From: Deltaproteobacteria bacterium
GTDB lineage: Bacteria; Desulfobacterota; Desulfobacteria; Desulfobacterales; JAUVGT01
Direction of reading: 5' to 3'
NCBI GenBank assembly: GCA_030593645.1
Contig: JAUVGT010000207.1
Location: forward strand, 1-8,673
DNA: 8,673 nucleotides
Shown: piece after piece, positions 6,598 to 8,673 of the stretch
Numbering within the stretch: position 1 is the first letter of the stretch
Layout of the letters: each line of letters opens with the position of its first letter
Translations under genes and position numbers: made by a program
Notes under the pieces: model-generated
What the model was told of the DNA's origin: nothing
The model's database searches: none
What the model saw: only the letters and a program-made list of their open reading frames with translations

Positions 6598-7992
6598 TTA
6601 AATGGATTTATTTATCTGTATTTTCTTTTGGGTTTGGATCCCGAAACGTTTCATCCGGTTCCATACGGTCACCCGGGAGACCCCAAGGATTTCTGCCGCC
6701 CTGGATTGATTCCCGCCGGTTTTTTTAAGGGCTTCAATAAGTTCCTGTTTTTCGATCTCCTTAAAATTGAAATGCGCCGGTCGTGCCGATTCGGCTGGTT
6801 TATGACCTTTAAATATATTAGCCGGAAAATGAAATGGCTGGATCATCCCTTCCCTGCATGTGACAAAAGCATATTCAAATGCTCCCCTCAGCTCTCTGAC
6901 GTTGCCGGGCCAGGAATGTGTCATCAGTATTTCCATCGCTTCATTGCTGATCCCATTAATTTTTTTCCCACTTTTTAAACGTATCTTTCTAAAAAAAGAC
7001 TCTGCCAGCAGCGGAATGTCCTCTATCCTGTTTTTGAGTTGGGGTAAATTTATCGGAATCACATTTATCCTGAAATAAAGGTCTTTTCGAAACTTGCCTT
7101 CTTCCACCAGTTGGGGCAGGTTTTTATGGGTTGCGGAAATAATTCTGACATCGATGGGTATGGGGGTATTGTCTCCAACCCGTTCAATCATTTTTTCTTC
7201 AAGAACACGCAGCAGTTTTACCTGGGTGGAAAGAGGTAAATCACCGATTTCATCCAAAAACATATCTCCGCTGCTTGCTTTTTCAAATCTTCCGATCCTG
7301 TTCTTAAAAGCCCCGGTAAACGCCCCGCGAACATGCCCAAAGAGTTCACTTTCCAGAAGAGATTCCGTAAGGCTGGCACAGCTTACCTTTATAAACGGCT
7401 TGTTGTGGCGCTCACTGATTTCGTGGATGGCTTTGCTGACCAGTTCTTTACCGGTACCGCTGTCGCCAAATATGATTACAGGGGCATCCGAACGTGCGGC
7501 ATTTTCAATCAAGTCAAATACCTGCCGCATCTGTGATGAAACACCGATGATACCGTGAAAACCGTACTCAGATCGAAGTTCACGCCGGAATGCCTCTATC
7601 TGGTGATCTTTTTTGATCAATTCGGTGATATCCGTAATGATCTCCACCGCGCCCATGGTGTTGCCATCCGTATCATGCAGAAGGGCCGCGTTTTTAAGAA
7701 TATGTAACGGTGTTCCGTCCTTTCTGTGGATGATGCATTCCCGCTTACTCATACTGCCGTATCTGAATAGAGAACACCATTGTTCACTGGATCTCTCCAG
7801 AGCCTGTTCACAGATATCACATTCCAGAACCGTACAGGGCTGACCGATCACTTCCCGGTGAGAATAACCGGTAATTGACTTAAAAGCCTTGTTAACGGAA
7901 ACAATCGTTCCATCGTTATTTACGATCATGATACCATCCTGGATTGTATTGACCACCGTTTCCCAATACCGATCCAATTCCTGACTATCCAT
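6598..7992 (-). CDS. Sigma-54-dependent activator, Cys-rich PAS-AAA+-Fis HTH
   Basis: Enhancer-binding protein of 464 residues. The N-terminal PAS domain (about 8-128) is cysteine-rich: Cys53, Cys58, Cys61, Cys73 and Cys86, suggesting a metal, Fe-S or redox sensor. The AAA+ domain (145-380) has Walker A GDSGTGKE (176-183), an intact GAFTGA loop (223-228), Walker B MFLDE (244-248), FRKDLYFR (301-308) and GNVREL. The Fis-type helix-turn-helix is at 411-452, with recognition helix around SRVTVWNRMKR. There is no receiver domain, so it is not a classical response regulator. ATG 7992 is preceded by AAGGTGA at suitable spacing. The gene is divergent from the TusA-like/Fe-S operon, which has its own sigma-54 promoter. 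That arrangement makes this protein the likely activator of that operon. The family is certain; the signal sensed is unknown. Confidence 0.95.
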   Translation of the reverse strand: MDSQELDRYWETVVNTIQDGIMIVNNDGTIVSVNKAFKSITGYSHREVIGQPCTVLECDICEQALERSSEQWCSLFRYGSMSKRECIIHRKDGTPLHILKNAALLHDTDGNTMGAVEIITDITELIKKDHQIEAFRRELRSEYGFHGIIGVSSQMRQVFDLIENAARSDAPVIIFGDSGTGKELVSKAIHEISERHNKPFIKVSCASLTESLLESELFGHVRGAFTGAFKNRIGRFEKASSGDMFLDEIGDLPLSTQVKLLRVLEEKMIERVGDNTPIPIDVRIISATHKNLPQLVEEGKFRKDLYFRINVIPINLPQLKNRIEDIPLLAESFFRKIRLKSGKKINGISNEAMEILMTHSWPGNVRELRGAFEYAFVTCREGMIQPFHFPANIFKGHKPAESARPAHFNFKEIEKQELIEALKKTGGNQSRAAEILGVSRVTVWNRMKRFGIQTQKKIQINKSI

Positions 7993-8027
7993 TCAATCAC
8001 CTTCGCATGAAATCACTCCAGTTTCAT

Positions 8028-8094
8028 TTTAACATGTGTTAAATATTAACATTTTTTTAACACATGTAAAGGCACTTATCTTAACAATTTAACA
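8028..8094. promoter_or_regulatory. Cluster of TTAACA dyads and repeats, probable upstream activator site
   Basis: TTTAACATGTGTTAAA at 8028-8043 is a dyad with 7-bp arms around TG. A near copy (TTTAACA, CA, TGTAAA) lies at 8056-8070. Viewed together, 8032-8043 and 8056-8067 are 12-bp exact inverted repeats. Five direct copies of TTAACA start at 8029, 8046, 8057, 8081 and 8089. The cluster lies about 115-180 bases upstream of the predicted start of the divergent sigma-54 transcript, a typical enhancer distance. It also abuts the activator's own 5' region, so autoregulation is possible. Confidence 0.65.
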
Positions 8095-8106
8095 TTTGGA
8101 TAACAA
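8078..8106 (-). promoter_or_regulatory. Possible sigma-70-type promoter of the second activator gene
   Basis: On the - strand TTGTTA (8101-8106) and TAAGAT (8078-8083) are 17 bases apart; each matches 4 of 6 consensus bases. Transcription would start near 8071 and run through the TTAACA dyads, which could then act as an operator. An overlapping alternative uses TTTACA at 8065-8070. Such matches are common in AT-rich DNA. Confidence 0.3.
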
Positions 8107-8150
8107 GCGTAAAATGCACGAATGGTCTGCAAACCCTTTTGGTTATTCGC

Positions 8151-8176
8151 TTATATAAAAAATATAAAAAAATTTA
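8151..8176. other. 26-base A/T-only run upstream of the sigma-54 promoter
   Basis: An uninterrupted A/T stretch with A-tracts lies between the TTAACA cluster and the -24 element. It could help DNA bending that brings the activator to the polymerase. No clear IHF consensus was found in it. Confidence 0.45.
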
Positions 8177-8181
8177 CCATA

Positions 8182-8197
8182 CGGCATCATTCTTGCG
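8182..8197 (+). promoter_or_regulatory. Sigma-54 promoter (-24/-12) of the TusA-like/Fe-S operon
   Basis: Sequence CGGCATCATTCTTGCG contains GGCA and TTGC, with GG and GC exactly 12 bases apart, as in TGGCAC-N5-TTGCW. The flanking T and W positions and the last C of the -24 block deviate. Transcription would start near 8208, about 32 bases before the first start codon. A divergent enhancer-binding-protein gene next door supports the call. Confidence 0.78.
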
Positions 8198-8239
8198 ATA
8201 ATAGGTTCCCTTGTTTAAAAAAAGGAGTGCGTTCAAGAA

Positions 8240-8485
8240 TTGAAACAAAACCCAGACTATATTCTCGATTTTAGGGGAACAATCACATCGATCACCCTTT
8301 TAAAGGCCAGTCGAATTTATAAAGAGATGAAACCCAGTGAAATTATGTTGGTTAAAGGCTGTGATATCAATACGCGAACAGATCTTTTTCAAGTCCTTTC
8401 GAATGACTCATATGAATTGATTGATATGAATAAGAACAAAGATAACACGGACACTACGGATTGCTTTCACATTCGAAAACAATAA
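8240..8485 (+). CDS. TusA-family-like protein lacking the catalytic cysteine
   Basis: Protein of 81 residues resembling TusA/SirA sulfur-transfer proteins: a beta strand ending in DFRG (10-13), then LLKASRIYKEMKPSEIMLV (20-38), which aligns with the helix and second strand of the fold, and an ELIDM strand near the end. TusA proteins normally read RGLxCPxP, with the cysteine carrying a persulfide. Here the segment is RGTITSIT: Thr16 replaces Cys, and Ser17 and Thr19 replace both prolines. The other cysteines, Cys41 and Cys74, are not at the active-site position. The start is TTG 8240, the only usable start; AAGGAG (8222-8227) is 12 bases upstream, rather far. The gene ends in tandem stop codons and is followed after 66 bases by an Fe-S protein gene, probably the same sigma-54 operon. 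TusA-fold membership is likely but judged by eye. Confidence 0.75.
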   Translation: MKQNPDYILDFRGTITSITLLKASRIYKEMKPSEIMLVKGCDINTRTDLFQVLSNDSYELIDMNKNKDNTDTTDCFHIRKQ

Positions 8486-8551
8486 TAATTTTGATTGGTT
8501 AATAGCTCTCAGCGGTTGGCTGTCAGGAGCGGTGAAGATTGGAGTGAGACG

Positions 8552-8673
8552 ATGACGGAAAATGTTGTAAAACTAGGAAGTAAAAAAAGTATTTTTATGG
8601 ATAAGGTCAGGGAGCTTCTCCCTGAAGAAGGCAACCTGAATCTCTGTCTGACCTGCGGGGCCTGCGCGTCCGG
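8552..8673 (+). CDS. HdrC-like 4Fe-4S protein, N-terminus only (3' partial)
   Basis: Only 41 residues are visible before the right edge. NLCLTCGACASG (30-41) gives Cys32-x2-Cys35-x2-Cys38, the first three ligands of a [4Fe-4S] cluster in the style of HdrC and of Fe-S subunits of membrane or cytosolic electron-transfer complexes. ATG 8552 has GGAG 7 bases upstream, so the start is well supported. The gene follows the TusA-like gene on the same strand and probably shares its sigma-54 promoter. The rest of the protein, including any second cluster or CCG domain, is outside the window, so HdrC versus HdrD or another ferredoxin-like subunit cannot be settled. Confidence 0.75.
   Translation, partial: MTENVVKLGSKKSIFMDKVRELLPEEGNLNLCLTCGACAS

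Noticed and set aside
8071..8085. GGCAC...TTAAC as a + strand sigma-54 promoter
   Set aside because: The -12 GC doublet is absent at the required spacing (AA instead). The element at 8182-8197 fits far better.

Overview
The window looks like chromosomal DNA from a strictly anaerobic Desulfobacterota (delta-proteobacterial, probably sulfate-reducing) organism. This is inferred from three things: dense sigma-54 regulation with PAS-containing enhancer-binding proteins, a glycine-cleavage-H-like protein and a TusA-like protein near an HdrC-type iron-sulfur protein, and an archaemetzincin next to a two-component system. No genus can be assigned from the sequence alone. No tRNA, rRNA, CRISPR array, insertion sequence or phage gene was seen.

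Layout. Bases 1-5160 hold four tightly spaced + strand genes: a PAS/AAA+/Fis sigma-54 activator whose 5' end lies outside the window; an unusual histidine kinase with an N-terminal Rossmann-like domain and a Cys/His-rich PAS domain; an NtrC-type response regulator; and an archaemetzincin zinc protease. Converging on them is a - strand gene (5178-6113) for a GcvH-fold protein that lacks the lipoyl lysine and carries a duplicated four-cysteine motif. It has its own very good sigma-54 promoter (6162-6177). A gene-free stretch of about 450 bases follows, with a near-perfect 21-bp palindrome and weaker related copies. Next is a second PAS/AAA+/Fis activator on the - strand (6598-7992). Across a 247-base regulatory gap, a divergent + strand operon starts from a second sigma-54 promoter (8182-8197). 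Its first gene encodes a TusA-like protein without the catalytic cysteine. Its second encodes an HdrC-like iron-sulfur protein cut off by the right edge.

How it may fit together. Three sigma-54 activators and two convincing -24/-12 promoters lie within 8.7 kb, so this appears to be a regulatory island. The simplest reading is that the 6598-7992 activator controls the divergent TusA-like/Fe-S operon through the TTAACA-rich dyads at 8028-8094. The kinase/response-regulator pair or the first activator may control the H-like gene through the ACTGTAGCC dyads. GcvH-like, TusA-like and HdrC-like proteins are also the protein types of the sHdr-LbpA sulfur pathway. Here, however, both carrier proteins lack the residue that would carry the cargo. 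That is the most unusual feature of the window.
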